A stretch of 64,000 nt of DNA from Cryptomeria japonica (GCF_030272615.1 NC_081413.1:21144501-21208500), one strand, 5' to 3'; shown: positions 1-12,139, numbered from the stretch's first letter. Notes: generated from the letters alone by a model not told the origin. Numbers and translations are program-made.

Positions 1-930
1 AATTCCAGGCGAAGTTCTCACAAATGTGTTCACTTCCCACATTCAGGCTGAAATCCACCCTTAGTCGTTGATCTTTGCTCATCCAACGGATGATGGTACT
101 TGTTGTCAGCTGTCATGGGTCCCATGACTTCTGCTAGTTTTTGGGCATGTCACCATACTCGTGTCACTTTTCGGGTCTTTTTTTTAAGTCTGTTTAATCA
201 TTTTAAATTTTCACCTAAAAAAGAGCTTTATAGAGTTAATTATATTTAATTAAATTTAAAATGTTCAATTCTGGGCGAAGTTCTCACCAATGTGTTCACT
301 TTCCACATTTGGGCAGAAATTCACCCTAAGCCGTTGATATTTGTTCATCCAATGGACAATGGTACCTGTTTACAAATGTAGTGGGTCCCATGACTTCTGC
401 CATTTTCTTGGCACGTCACCATACTCATGTCACTTTTCGAGTCTCTTTTTTAAGTCTATTTAATCATTTTAAACTTCTACCCGAAAAAGAGATTTATACT
501 CTATAGACTATAGACTTAATTATATTTAATTAAATTTAAAATGTTCAATTCCGAGCAAAGTTCTCACCAATGTGTTCACTTTCCACATTCATGTCAAAAT
601 CCACCCTAAGCCGTTGACTTTGTTCATCCAACGAACAATAGACCGATGGTGCCTATTTATAGATGTAGTGGGTCCCACAACTTCTGCCATTTTTCTGGCA
701 TGTCACCATACTCATGTCACGACTCACTTTTCGGGTCTGTTTTTTAAGTCTATTTAATCATTTTAAACTTCTGCCCAAAAAAGAGATTTGTAGTCTATAG
801 ACTATAGAATTAATTATATTTAATTAAATTAAGAATTTTCAATTCCAAGCGAAGTTCTCACCAATGTGTTCACTGCCCACATTTGGGCTGAAATCCACCC
901 TAAGCTGTTGATCTTTCCTCATCTGATGGA
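1..930. repeat. Tandem array, four diverged ~265-295 bp units
   Basis: Four copies start near 1, 265, 546 and 840. Each opens with AATTC(C/T)-GCGAAGTTCTCAC-like sequence, then CAATGTGTTCACT, a CCACATT block, CCACCCTAAGC(C/T)GTTGA and a CATCCAA(C/T)GGA block. The first three close with an AT-rich TTAATTATATTTAATTAAATT stretch. Spacing is 264, 281 and 294 bp. The copies differ by many substitutions and small indels, so the array is old. Copy 1 is cut by the window start and copy 4 degenerates after about 930. No protein frame is shared between the copies; a satellite-like or LTR-derived origin is possible. Confidence 0.85.
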
Positions 931-989
931 CGACGATACCTGTTGAGAACTTGAGTGTTGTCAGATGTCGTCGGTCCCATAATAAGAGA

Positions 990-1300
990 CATTTAAATTT
1001 TAAAGATGTGCAATAGTTTGAGATAACTATTAAATATAATGTTAATATTATTTGTAAAAATTTGAAATTCCATAAATAGTATAAAACATGAAACTTAGTT
1101 TCTAGAATAAAACAAATAACTAAATATAAATATAAATTTTGATATACAATTTGAAAGGTAAAAGTTTAATATAAAAAAGAAAACATTCAAAATATGTTTA
1201 TGATATATAATTTTAAAAAATAGTTTAAAAATATATATAAAAGTTCAACATAAATTTAGTGTATTAATTTAAAAAAATGTGTAGTCCTCAACATGTTAAG
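990..1300. other. AT-rich spacer
   Basis: Low-complexity A/T-rich DNA. I see no conserved frame, repeat or regulatory motif in it. Confidence 0.5.
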
Positions 1301-1771
1301 GCGAGCAAATTTGGAAAGTAAAAATGCCAAGGTGGCGATTAACTATTGCAGAAGGAGTTGTCTACAGTAGGTCGCATGAACATAGGAAGGGGAGGATGAC
1401 AGGAAATATTTTTCTTGATCTCATGGCATTAATAATGCCTTATCGTACACATTCATTACCCGGCCTATAAGATGGAGGCAAAATTTATTATCTTTTGATC
1501 TGTGTGCTAGTTTTTGCTATGAGGCAGAACAAATCTGTGGTTTGTAGCTTCTGTAAGACATTTTTTGCATGAAGTGCTTTTAAAATTGTAGGTGACCATG
1601 GAGGCCAATTTCACACTATGAACAGATAAGAAGTTGTTGCCCTTTTTGGGAAAAGTATCTAATAAATGAATGCAAGGACTGTTTGGGTTTAAGGAGGATA
1701 AGTTGTTGGCAGAAGCTCGACTAATGCTTGCGGAGGAGATGGCACATATCAGTCACCGGTATTGAACTAAC

Positions 1772-2278
1772 ATGGATGTTTACTCTCTGATTCTAGCGTG
1801 GGCATGTGAATTCGAACTGAAGGTGGAAAAGGTAAAACTCACATTGGTCAAATTGATTGATGGAGATTTTTTTATTAACCTGGATTCAATCTTGGAGTGG
1901 GTGGTGCTGGGAGTTGGCATTCAAATTAAGGAAGGGGATGGCCAGGAGGAGTTGCTTCCTTTTATTCATGGCCCAGAGGATGAAATCAAATGCTAGTGCC
2001 ATGAACATGCCCGAGTGGGGTGGGAGGGGATGAAACTCTTTGTGAAATTAACCAAGGTGGATGAAGTCCTGAAGGCTTTGCTTGTGGTGGCAAGGATGGA
2101 GGTTGGTAGGGAATTAAGAGATAGGGTTGAAGAAGGGAGGGCCATACAACTAATGGAAAGCTTAGAGGGCAACCCCGACTTTGGGTGCCTAAACTGCATT
2201 CCAAAAGTGAAAACTGAAGCGGTAAAAGGGAAAGCATTGACCTCCAAGGAGGGAAGGGACTGGGAGGAGACCACCTAG
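1772..2278 (+). pseudogene. Unrecognised broken reading frame, LINE-like setting
   Basis: Two open stretches, 1772-1996 and 2015-2278, lie in the same frame and are separated only by the TAG ending at 1996. Together they would give about 168 codons. The product is charged and Leu/Glu/Lys rich, with no motif I can name. About 200 bp downstream the plus strand has the A-rich, AATAAAATGAAAAAACC-type run (about 2,490-2,520) typical of the 3' ends of plant LINEs. A LINE or other retroelement remnant is therefore the most economical reading. A decayed host exon is the alternative. Confidence 0.35.
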
Positions 2279-2529
2279 GGGGATAATGACTAGTGAAAGA
2301 GTGGCCTATCATATCAGCCAGTATTTTTTAATTTGCTTCCAAATGATTTATTACTACTGGAACATTTGTTATGGATATCCAGCAATGAACTGGGTTTTTT
2401 GTCTACTTGCTATAAGCTATGGGCAGTATGGTTTTCTCTGTGTCTACGTTTATGCATGAATGACAACAAATTTTGTATCTTGAAACTTTTGAATTAATAA
2501 AATGAAAAAACCTTTACCGATAAACTTTT

Positions 2530-3000
2530 GTATCTTGAAACTTTTGAAATTTTGTATTTTGAATGACTATATATTTATAAAATTATAATTAATAATTCAT
2601 GAAACGAACTGAATTTCTTTTTTATAGCATTACATAAAAAAGATCATAGTATTAAATTTATTTCCATTGTTTAACAAATAATTGAAATAACGTAGCTCAT
2701 ATACAAAAAGCATTTGAAAGAAATTAATTAATAAAAATGAAATAGAATTATAGAAAGCATTTTTATATCCATAAGATTGTAAGAGGCAAACTGAAACAAA
2801 CTAGAATTTGAAAAATTATCATTAATATTTATGCTTTGGAAATTTATAATTTTTTCATCTCAAGTCTGAGACCCTCAAAAAATTAAAAGCCAAACTGAGT
2901 GAGCCACTGAGCCTATTAGGTTTTGAGGACATAGGAAAAAAAACTACTAGGGGCCCAGGGGGGGGGCTAGGGCACAAGTAGTGGATAGTTTACAACTTAT
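2530..3000. other. AT-rich spacer
   Basis: A/T-rich non-coding DNA. It ends in a G-run (GGGGGGG near 2,960). No gene is seen. Confidence 0.5.
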
Positions 3001-3032
3001 CCCTAAGAATCTGACCCTTCTTCCATGTAGAA

Positions 3033-3590
3033 TTATTCAGGCAACATAAGTTGAGAGAATTCTTCAAGCCAATTATAGTTTGGAAAGTCGTCCAAGAGCA
3101 ACCATTTTTGGAGGAAGTCCGTGCCAATCCACACCCATTTCTTGTGACGTGTCAACTGCTCTACATTCAAGTTCAGGAGAAACGGTTGCCTAGCCACTAG
3201 CACTGTTTGATCAGGGAGGATAATCTTGGATAATTCACTCACCCAAGGGATCTCCACCCCTACTTCTGCAAGGACGATAATATTAATATCGTCTCCAAGG
3301 AAGTCTTCCTTAAAAACCTTCCTCAACAGCATCAGCATATCCACCTTGTGTCCTCTAAGATCCAGAAGATACGCTAAGAAACGGGATGTAATGTTTGTGT
3401 TAATACGGTACCTATTTTCATTTCACAAAAACTCTCTGCCCAACACCATCCGCAAAGCCTCATTGGTGAATGACCCAACCTCCTCGCAGACTGATTGGAT
3501 GGTTAGGTCTCTAACAGAGCCTAGAAAGGTCCTCTACAAAAGTGCTTCTCAAGTGGATGGGAATGTCCATCTTGAGAAAATAGATTAACA
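3033..3590 (-). pseudogene. Unrecognised degenerate coding remnant
   Basis: The best open part is 3033-3344 (103 codons), with protein-like composition (for example KKWVWIGTDFLQKWLLLDDF). Upstream on the minus strand, up to about 3,590, protein-like sequence continues but is interrupted by stops. I do not recognise a family. The Trp-rich text and setting among retroelement debris suggest a transposon-borne frame, but that is inference. No promoter or splice sites are convincing. Confidence 0.3.
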
Positions 3591-3599
3591 AATTAAACA

Positions 3600-4260
3600 A
3601 CCTAAGCCTATAAACCTAAACCAGAGGAAGAATTTAAATACAACTCCAATGATTTATCTAACAAATGGCAAAGGCTAATTGAAGATGAAAGAAGCAGAGA
3701 TCGTATATAAATAGTTGAAGCTCTTGATTGTGATAATTACTTCTTTAACTATATTAATTTCTTTAAATTTTTTTAAATCTTTCTTATCTCTACAAATCTT
3801 TCCCATAAATGTACTATTGTGCAAAAATGGAAACAGTTATAAACCAGTACCAAGTTGGCAAGTATCACATTGGAAGTCGTGGGCACAGAGTGGATTGTAA
3901 TTACTGAAAAGATATTTATTAAATGAATGAAATTATCAATTGTGATTCATGACATTTGATACGTGTCTATTAAATCCAATTCCATTCCGGGCACTTTTTG
4001 GTGAGCTATGTTCTCTTCAGAAAATTAGGCTGAAATAAAACTTCAGCCATTGATCTACGATCATCGAATGGTTTAAAATCATGAAGAGGCCATAGTTATT
4101 GATACATTGTGTAGAGTTTGGACTCAGTATATTATGAATTTGTGTGATGTGATGTACTGATCTGATGTGATGTGCCTTGTCTATTAATGGAAATGAATTC
4201 ATGAAATCACCAATAAATTATATATTTTTCCATGAATAACAAAATATTCACCAAAACAAA
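3600..4260. other. Spacer without recognisable genes
   Basis: A/T-rich DNA with only short chance reading frames on both strands. No repeat or motif noted. Confidence 0.45.
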
Positions 4261-4263
4261 TTC

Positions 4264-4353
4264 AATAATTTTCAAGCGGTGGATAAAAATCGCCAATACA
4301 TTTAAATAATTTTCAAGCAGTGGATAAAAATCACCAATACATTTAAATAATTT
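4264..4353. repeat. Short tandem repeat, 41 bp unit, about 2.2 copies
   Basis: AATAATTTTCAAGC(G/A)GTGG followed by ATAAAAATC(G/A)CCAATACATTTA is repeated with a 41-bp period from 4,264 and again from 4,305; a third partial unit follows. The copies differ at only two or three sites, both G/A transitions where compared. Confidence 0.8.
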
Positions 4354-4659
4354 TTCCTTCGGAGTAAATTTTTTCTCTCATACAATTATGTATTTGTTCC
4401 TTTTAACAAAAAATATTCGCCTCCCACAATAAATATTTTTTCCATAGAATAAGGTATTATTCGCTAGAAATTTATGGAATTTTCGTACCCTAGAAAAAAA
4501 TTGCCAATATGAAATATTTTTTTTCCCTATTTAAAAAAAAAATTCGCCATCAATTATGAAAATTCCCCCCTGAAAATAATGTTCGATTCACCAGGATTTT
4601 ACACAGTTGCCCGGGGGGTGGTTTCTTAAAGTTATCCCTCTCAGACACATATCGACATT

Positions 4660-5150
4660 AAGATATATATCTAAATTGTTATTAATAATAGTGATCTCAA
4701 ATTCATATTGTTCGAAGACTTGACAAAAATAAATTTTAATTTAATTTGTTTTGTTTAAATTGAGGGTTCAATGTGGTTTACTATTGGATTCGATTTCTAA
4801 TGAATTAAGATATATATCTAAGCTGTAATTAAGATTAATGATCTCAAATGCATATTGTTCTTAAGATAATAACATGAATTGTAAGACTTTACAAAAAATT
4901 ATTTTAATTTAATTTGTTTTTGTTTAAATTGAGGGTTGAATGCAGTTTAGTGTCAGACTCAATTTGTAATTAATTAAGATATATATATCTAAATTGTAAT
5001 TAATATTAATGATCTCAAATGCATATTATTCTTAAGACAATAACATGAATTAGAAGACTTGATAAAATTAATTTCAATTTAATTTGTTTTTTTGTTTAAA
5101 TTGGGGGTTCAATGTGCTTTAGTGTCAGATTTGATTTGTATTTTTGTTTT
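4660..5150. repeat. Tandem array of three ~150-170 bp AT-rich units
   Basis: Units begin near 4,660, 4,807 and 4,976 with AAGATATATATCTAA and continue through GATCTCAAAT(G)CATATT, an ACTTGACAAA-like block, TTTAATTTAATTTGTTTT and AATTG(A/G)GGGTT(C/G)AATG. Spacing is about 147 and 169 bp because copies 2 and 3 carry an extra TTAAGATAATAACATGAATT-like block. Non-coding. Confidence 0.8.
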
Positions 5151-5199
5151 GAGTTGTGTTTACCAAATCTTAAAATGTTATTTAATTATAACCATTATC

Positions 5200-6115
5200 G
5201 TACTACTACCTCAATATGCAATATGGTATAGTTGTTTGGCTTATAATTAATACAAGTCAAACAACTACTTTAAAACTTTTTAAAAAACATGACAAACATT
5301 CATGAGAAATTATAAAAAAATGTTTGAAATTTAGTTTTCAACTATTTCATATATATTTTTTGCACATGGATATGAAAACTATAATTAAACCAACACATTA
5401 TTGAAAATGATATATTTCATAATTAATATTATTCTCCTTTCAAGTTACGTAAATGAGGAATAATGTATGTCATAAATTATGTTAATTTTAAAACAATAAA
5501 TACAATTTAAGTTAAGGATTAGAGTTGCCACCATTACCTCAATAGGCCATGTGGTAAAATGTTAATTTTGTCTTAAAGATATCAATTCTACTTACATAGA
5601 TGAGAAATAATATATGTGATAAATTATGTTAATTTTTAAACAATCAATACAATTTAAGTTAAGGATTAGAGTTGCCACCGTTACCTCAACATGCGATATT
5701 GTATAGTTTGATTTTTTATTAGAGTTGAGTGTTTTTACTTTTTTAAGGATTATAATTTAATAGTATTTTTTATCAGCATGGTTTTGATTATGTATTGCAT
5801 TTGAAGTGGAAGTCTAATACATTGACACACTTCCTGTTTAATTTTTTATCTATTAAAAAGTGTTATTTCTCTTATATTTTAATATAAGTCAAACAACTAT
5901 TTTAAAACTTCTTAGAATATGTGTCAAATATTCGTGAGAAATTGTAACAAGATGTTTGAAATTTAGTTGTAAATTACTTCATATATTTAAACCGACACAT
6001 TATTGAAAATGATATATATCACAATTAATATTGTTGTCCTTTTCAACTTACATAAATGAGGAAACTTATATGTCAATTTTAAAATAATCAATATAATTTA
6101 AGTTAAGTAGTATTA
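5200..6115. repeat. Overlapping direct repeats in AT-rich DNA
   Basis: A block around 5,250-5,480 (AAGTCAAACAACTA, ATGTTTGAAATTTAGTT, ACACATTATTGAAAATGATAT, ACATAAATGAGGAA) returns at about 5,880-6,070 in the same order. A second ~133-bp repeat lies between them: TAAATTATGTTAATTTT through AAGTTAAGGATTAGAGTTGC occurs near 5,470-5,545 and again near 5,605-5,690. No coding potential. Confidence 0.75.
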
Positions 6116-6287
6116 TTTAACATTTCAGATTACAAAATGTGCAATTAAAATTAGAGAAGGCCCTTTACAATATAATTGTAATTTTAAATGAAACTAATCA
6201 CAACCTTTGTTAAATTATTCATTGCTTGTAGCACTTTATTCTACTTTGAGTCACTATCATTTTCAGGTTGAATGACACCTTTTGGAA

Positions 6288-6968
6288 TCAAATCTTTCTT
6301 TGTAGGATTGATGATGTCAAATCAATATAGGTGCTCAAAGGTACATCAATGAAGATACTAGGTGCTCGTGTCTTCATTTTTTTCCAGATAGAATTCATAG
6401 TAGTTTGTGTCCACATTGGAATTTTTTCTTTGTCAATCTTAAGAATGTGTTCATAAAATGGAATAGTCAAGTAAACTCCTCGTAGCCCGCATATATCTAT
6501 TATTTGTTGGTTTCACATAGTCTTTGACTGAGATGCAAATTGAAGATGGAATAACTGTCCATGGTAGTGGAGATTCAGTATGCCAATAGTACTCATCTGT
6601 GGTCCCCTAAGAAATTTTTCTAACTAGAGTTGCCCATTTTGTTCTGTTATAGTTTGGTAATCAATTTTAGGCCTCATTGGGGGTGACTGAAACCAAACTT
6701 CTCCTAGAAAAAACTGTACTTCTGTTTGATCACAGCGTTCACAAAATACCAATTCAGGGACATAAGGGTGTATATAGAAATGATTAAAAATTTTGAGAGC
6801 TGGTGGTCGACAAGTGATTAACCCTATCTCTTGTAGTGATCTTTTGGAAGATAAATAGGTAGTTCTTTCTTCATTATGGATTCTTAGAAGATCAATATGT
6901 TCAAACTTGTGATCAACTATAATTGTCCCGTTTCTCAAAATATTGCTTTCGTTCAATTTTGTGGGCAT
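6288..6968 (-). pseudogene. Unrecognised coding remnant with two open stretches
   Basis: Two protein-like stretches lie in series: 6624-6968 (114 codons, with a Cys pair in VFCERCDQTE) and 6288-6470 (60 codons). The composition is balanced, with aromatics and prolines, unlike the surrounding AT-rich DNA. Stops separate them. They are followed upstream on the same strand by two further coherent stretches (7,885-8,241 and about 8,350-8,883). I recognise no domain. Possible sources are a decayed host gene, a transposon gene or an endogenous copy of a plant virus; the sequence alone does not decide. Confidence 0.3.
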
Positions 6969-7139
6969 GACATCAAGACCAATGATTAAAGAAAATTTGG
7001 ATGATAATAATTTTATGATATCATTTTGTAAAAATTATAGAAAAAGTATGGCTATGATTAGATATACAAACACTATTATAGTTTTGTTTAAAATAATTTC
7101 CATAATTGAGGCATTAACACCAAAATATTTTTAGCCATA

Positions 7140-7880
7140 AACCTAAACATAATCGAATATTAAATCACATTTACCTTGAAAAAATAGATGATGGTATCTT
7201 GAAATAATTGAGAATCATATACATGTAATCAATCAATTCATAACCATGTACATAATATTTTTTAATATAAGTTTTAAATTTTAAGGTTTTTAAAATTCAA
7301 AATTTTATTTTTTGCCACATAAGAAATATTAATTTTTTAACATTTAATGTAACTAATTATTAAAAGATAGATAAATAAAGCTTTTAAAATATTATATTGA
7401 AATTAACTATAAAAGATATAAAGATAATGTAACATTAAGATATTCTAAATAGTTTATTGATTTTTTAAAATTAAATAGTAAAAATGAACTATCCACTCAA
7501 TAATAATTGTTAAGTGATTATAAAAACATCTATAATTTAAATAATTAAGTAAATCTTATATGCTTAAATCAATAATAAAAAATAAATATGTATTCATGAT
7601 AGCGCAACTCTAAGTTTAAATACTTTAATTTAAACATCTAACCATAGTTATGAGGTGTTTTTTAATAATTGGTTAAATATTTATTAAATCATATCTTATA
7701 ATTCGGATTGATGGGACACTCTTTTGTAATCTGCATATCTTAACACATCCACTTCAAAATTCAATTTGAAAATTTGTAATTTCTCTTATATATATCCAAC
7801 AAAATTGATAAACATTTCTAAAATATGTTAAAAGTTTATAAACTCAAGAAGTATCGAAAGTCAAATAAGATGTAACTACG
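7140..7880. other. Very AT-rich spacer
   Basis: A/T-rich DNA with no frame longer than chance, and no repeat noted. Confidence 0.5.
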
Positions 7881-7884
7881 ATAA

Positions 7885-8241
7885 TTATAAATCATTGATA
7901 TGATGCAAAGACATTATAAATTCTTGAATTATGAGCATGGTATTGTGACCTTTTTTTGTATAATAATCTCGATATACTTCTTTCAACATATCCGGGAGTC
8001 CAACTACTATTCTAGATGCCTCTCGTGCTTTCTTTGTGACATCCTCCATTTTCATTATATCTAATTCATCAACTTCATCATTTTTCAAGCTCGTGTTCTC
8101 AATTTCCTTTACGATTCTATTGCAACACTCTAAGACAATTCTTGCACATTTGTCTAGAGGAACTTCAAAAACATTATTTGAGTTTACTGAGGCATTCAAG
8201 CTCTCCACAATGATCGTTGATTCATTTTGTGGAGCAACCAT
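7885..8241 (-). CDS. Small hypothetical protein, 118 codons
   Basis: An uninterrupted frame runs from ATG at 8241 to a stop at 7885. The product is acidic in the middle (NDEVDELDIMKMEDV), probably helical, and has no predicted membrane segment or signal peptide. I do not recognise it. It lies between two broken minus-strand remnants, which argues that it too is a relic that happens to have stayed open. A real small gene is possible, but I see no promoter or splice signals that support it. Confidence 0.25.
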   Translation of the reverse strand: MVAPQNESTIIVESLNASVNSNNVFEVPLDKCARIVLECCNRIVKEIENTSLKNDEVDELDIMKMEDVTKKAREASRIVVGLPDMLKEVYRDYYTKKGHNTMLIIQEFIMSLHHINDL

Positions 8242-8349
8242 ATTTTGATATATTTGGTGAAAATTTAAAATATTAAATTAATACTAGATATATAAAAGTC
8301 ATTTAATGCTATTTTAACCATGACAATAAGATATTAGTTGGATTAATAT

Positions 8350-8883
8350 TTTAAAATTACATACTATAGAAAGAAACCATTCTTCGGGTGGGCCTATGTG
8401 TTAACTAATTCGTGATGGACCTTTCAACAATCTCATGAATCTCATACTGAGTTGATCAGTTATAGTGTGTTTATCAATTTTTGATGTCTGTCCAATGGTG
8501 ATTTTCCATATGCATCCTGCCAGGTACAAATCTCATATCTCATGGTGTAAAGCTATCGGCCAATCACGAAAGTCTATAATCTCAATTTGTAGATTATGAA
8601 ACTTTACCTCCAAGCCCATTTTGACATATGATTGGTATTGAAAGTTAAAAAATAGTGCATAATTGTCAAACTTTATTCCTTTGATCCTCGTTCCACCCTA
8701 GCTAACTTTTTTTACCATTCCATCTCTGATCCAATAACATGTGCTTAATTCTTCTATACAAACAAGGGCATTGACTAGAAGGCGCGAATGATATGTTGAC
8801 AACCATTTAGACACCCATGATGCACACACAAAATGAAACATATTCCTGATATGCATAAAATAATTATTAATTTCATACGACAT
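8350..8883 (-). pseudogene. Unrecognised degenerate frame, ~175 codons
   Basis: Starting from ATG at 8883, one minus-strand frame reads protein-like text far beyond its first stop (TAG near 8,698) down to about 8,350, with only two more interruptions. Segments such as GLEVKFHNLQIEIIDFRDWP lie after the first stop, so the frame was probably once continuous. No family is recognised. Together with the remnants at 6,288-8,241 it forms a row of four same-strand relics. Confidence 0.3.
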
Positions 8884-8889
8884 TAAAAT

Positions 8890-9670
8890 AGAAAAATTTA
8901 ATTATTTTATAAAAATAATTAAAAAAATGCATGCAAATAATAATAAGCATTCAACAAATGCATGTTATCAAAGCAACTCAAATTCATCTTAAAATTTTAA
9001 TTAAACATACTATAGAAAAAAATTGTTCCCCTCCTAGAAACTTTTCTTATCGACGATATATTTCTAGTCATTATACTAGCTTCGGTACTTTGTTACAATT
9101 TCTATATTTCTAACTCATCAATATATATATATATATATAGTTTGGTGCTTCAGATTACGATAATAAAATTCTGCAATCAATCTTATTTTAAAGGATATAA
9201 CTAAATGTGACTCAAGGAAAGCTTAATGGATATTTACGCATAAATATTTTTGCTTGTCGCTATTAACAAAGTCATAGAAGGTCTAACAGTATAAGAAAAT
9301 TGAATGGTTGGACTAGCTATCTTGAAAACAGATTACAAGCAGTCTGAGGCTTTTGGGTTAGAAAAACATTTAGTTAGTAAGAATCATAGAGGGTTATGTT
9401 TTAATCTAGAGGGTTAAGCATCTTGAAACCTTGGATCTTCATTTTAAATTATAGGTCGCCTGTGATTTAGTTAGATATTAATCATTTTCAAGTGATCTAT
9501 AGTTTATACCATGTAAACGTAGAGTTGAAAGACCTAATGGACATCTGTAACGAAATGGTTAGTTCCATTCTACACAGCATGTATTTTAAACCATTTGAAA
9601 TAATTTGAGATCTAGTCTGTTAAAGAAAAATACAAGCCTCTACCTGGAGATAAGTAGTTGATAAGTGTAC
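8890..9670. other. Spacer, includes a short (TA)n tract
   Basis: A/T-rich non-coding DNA. A (TA) run of about 20 bp lies at 9,120-9,139. Nothing else is seen. Confidence 0.5.
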
Positions 9671-9676
9671 CAGTTG

Positions 9677-10770
9677 CCTATCCTCTTCTTCCAAAGACGA
9701 AAACTCCCTCAGCAATGCTTGCTTCCTACCCACGGTAGTATTCTTTATCTTTTCATATTCCTTTCTGGTCATTTTGCGCCAAAAATTCTCGTGCCCCCCC
9801 TCATCATTAACACCACCCTCATCATTAACACCACCGTGATATTTGAATTCACTTCCAATTTTGGGTGAATGGTGTCAGCTCCACTTCCACCCTTGAAAGC
9901 CTATAGTTACTTGTCCTCTTAATTACATTGAAATGATAGATTCATTTAATTCATTAACAAAACTAAAAATAAAGTCCTATATTAAGTATACACTAAGAAT
10001 TAAATCTACTAACTCCATTTCAAGATTGCCTTCCCGAGTCGACGGAGTTCTTCTTTTTTCTACGACCCCTATCCTCTTCTTCCAAAGATGAAAACTCCCT
10101 CAGCAATGCTTGCTTCCTACCCACGGTAGTATTCGTTATCTTTTCATATTCCTTTCTGGTCATTTTGCACCAAAATTCTCATGCCCCCCTTCATCATTAA
10201 CACCACTGTGATATTTGAATTCACTTCCAATTTTGGGTGAATGGTGTCAGCTCCACTTCCACCCTTGAAAGCCTATAGTTACATGTCCTCTTAATTACAT
10301 TGAAATGATAGATTCATTTAATTCATTAACAAAACTAAAAATAAAGTCCTATATTAAGTATACACTAAGAATTAAATCCACTAACTCCATTTCAAGATTG
10401 CCTTCCCGAGTCGACGGAGTTCTCCTTTTTTCTACGACCCCTATCCTCTTCTTCCAAAGATGAAAACTCCCTCAGCAACGCTTGCTTCCTACCCACGGTA
10501 GTATTCTTTATCTTTTCATATTCCTTTCTGGTCATTTTGCACCAAAATTCTCATGCCCTCCTTCATCATTAACACCACTGTGATATTTGAATTCACTTCC
10601 AATTTTGGGTGAATGGTGTCAGCTCCACTTCCACCCTTGAAAGCCTATAGTTACTTGTCCTCTTAATTACATTGAAATGATAGATTCATTTAATTCATTA
10701 GCAAAAACTAAAAATAAAGACCTATATTAAGTATGCACTAAGAATTAAATCCACTAACTCCAATTTCAAA
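9677..10770. repeat. Three-copy tandem repeat, ~372-391 bp unit
   Basis: Copies start at 9,677, 10,068 and 10,440 with CCTATCCTCTTCTTCCAAAG and run through ACTCCCTCAGCAA, TACCCACGGTAGTATTC, GGTGAATGGTGTCAGCTCCA and GTCGACGGAGTTCT. Copies are nearly identical, so the array is much younger than the one at the left end. Copy 1 is longer because ATCATTAACACCACC is itself repeated inside it. Copy 3 loses the last part of the unit near 10,770. The insert carries no convincing protein frame. Confidence 0.92.
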
Positions 10771-10779
10771 ATTGCATTA

Positions 10780-11270
10780 ATTTTAATTCACCTTTATCAT
10801 TTTATAATCTCAATTTGAACTAGTCATTATTAATGATTGAACAAACTAATAAAATATAATTAATTTCAAAAGAATATTCTTTTCTTTTATTTTTTACATT
10901 TCCTATCAAATTGGGATAATGATATGTTAAGCAATAATAATTTCCAACCAATACTAAGGAAGAGATCTTTTATTTTTAGAATCAAAACATATTACTGCTA
11001 TCTATTAAATTAGCCAATTTCAAAAAATATATCATCATAAGGTAATCAACATAGTTAGCCATTTTCTCAAAGGTGAAGGCTTTGAGTCAAAACAAGAAGT
11101 TTGAGAATCCCCCCACTAGGTAGGCCATCGATGGGGGTGGGTTTGTGTGTTTTGATTTGCTTGTTTATAGTTTCGTCTATCTTTGGTTTTTGTTATGTCT
11201 TCTTAGTAGCTGTCGGTTTTGTTCTTTTTTGATAGTTGACTCTGCGCTGTCGGATTCTCATTCCTCATGA
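10780..11270 (+). other. Spacer, possibly the 3' end of a LINE
   Basis: From about 11,100 a T- and G-rich stretch (GTTTGTGTGTTTTGATTTGC...) leads into the (CT) microsatellite and then to AATTTTAATTAACCAAAA near 11,380. This resembles the non-coding 3' end of plant LINEs, which finish with a similar ACC(A/G)A-A motif. No coding part is visible. Confidence 0.3.
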
Positions 11271-11275
11271 GTCCC

Positions 11276-11278
<3 letters not shown>

Positions 11279-11342
<64 letters not shown>
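11279..11342. repeat. (CT)n microsatellite, ~32 units
   Basis: Uninterrupted CT dinucleotides over about 63 bp. Confidence 0.97.
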
Positions 11343-11344
<2 letters not shown>

Positions 11345-11659
11345 TAGTGGTTATGTAATGGTTTGAGCCTCTCCCAATTTTAATTAACCAAAACTTAGTT
11401 AGCCATTTTATTAAAATAATTCATTCATCATAGACTATGTGCATGTAATCCATCACTAGTCAACACTATCAAACTGTTTGGACAGCTCTCTCTCAGCTGT
11501 ATTCTCATAGTTCTAGCAAAATCAATATATCAAATGTACTTATAGAAAAATCAAGCAACATCAATCTCCTCAGTACCACATTACAATAAAAAAAAGTAAA
11601 TAATAATCAAATTTCCTTGTAGTGCAAAATTTAATTATAATATAAATAATTTTTAAATT

Positions 11660-11800
11660 TCATGCCAATTTTTTTTTATGGAGGTCCAAACATGTTAGCA
11701 TGATAGTCTGGCGAGGGCACGAAGCCTGCAGATCCCTGGTGGGTTCATTTGGAGCCATTCAACTTCACCAGTAGCCCAAGGGCCCATTGACTTCATGCCA
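11660..11800 (-). mobile_element. SINE-like element (tRNA-type promoter boxes)
   Basis: On the minus strand, TGGCTCCAAATGAACC resembles a pol III box A, and GGCTTCGTGCC about 35 nt later resembles a box B. The segment ends in GGACCTCCAT plus an A-run (plus strand 11,666-11,685). The same ...GGACCTCCATAAAAAAAA end appears on the plus strand at 17,785-17,801, so this is a dispersed repeat. Box matches are imperfect and no target duplication was found. Confidence 0.4.
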
Positions 11801-12139
11801 AAATTTGAGATGTGACATTAATTTTTTTTAAGAGAATGTGTGTAGTTTGTTCAAGAAATTTAAAAGAACATAGACATTAATTGAGTTTTTGTGTGGAGAA
11901 GAAAGTTGAATGGTAAGTTCTTTTTAGTTACAATTTATTTGACAATGCAAAACAATTTCATCAATGTTTTTGATTGGGGGAAAAGCGGCTTTATAGAGAC
12001 CCAAAACCACCAAGTAACATACAATAATTAAAATAGACAGTCTAAGTTCACCAACATAGAAAAGCTATCAAACGGACAAAAAGACAGCAAATGAGACAAA
12101 ATGACAACAAAAACAAAAACTAGGAAAGAATTAACCTAA

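Noticed and set aside
1986-2312. 108-codon Pro/Ser-rich minus-strand frame
   Set aside because: Antisense of the better protein-like plus-strand frame at 1,772-2,278.
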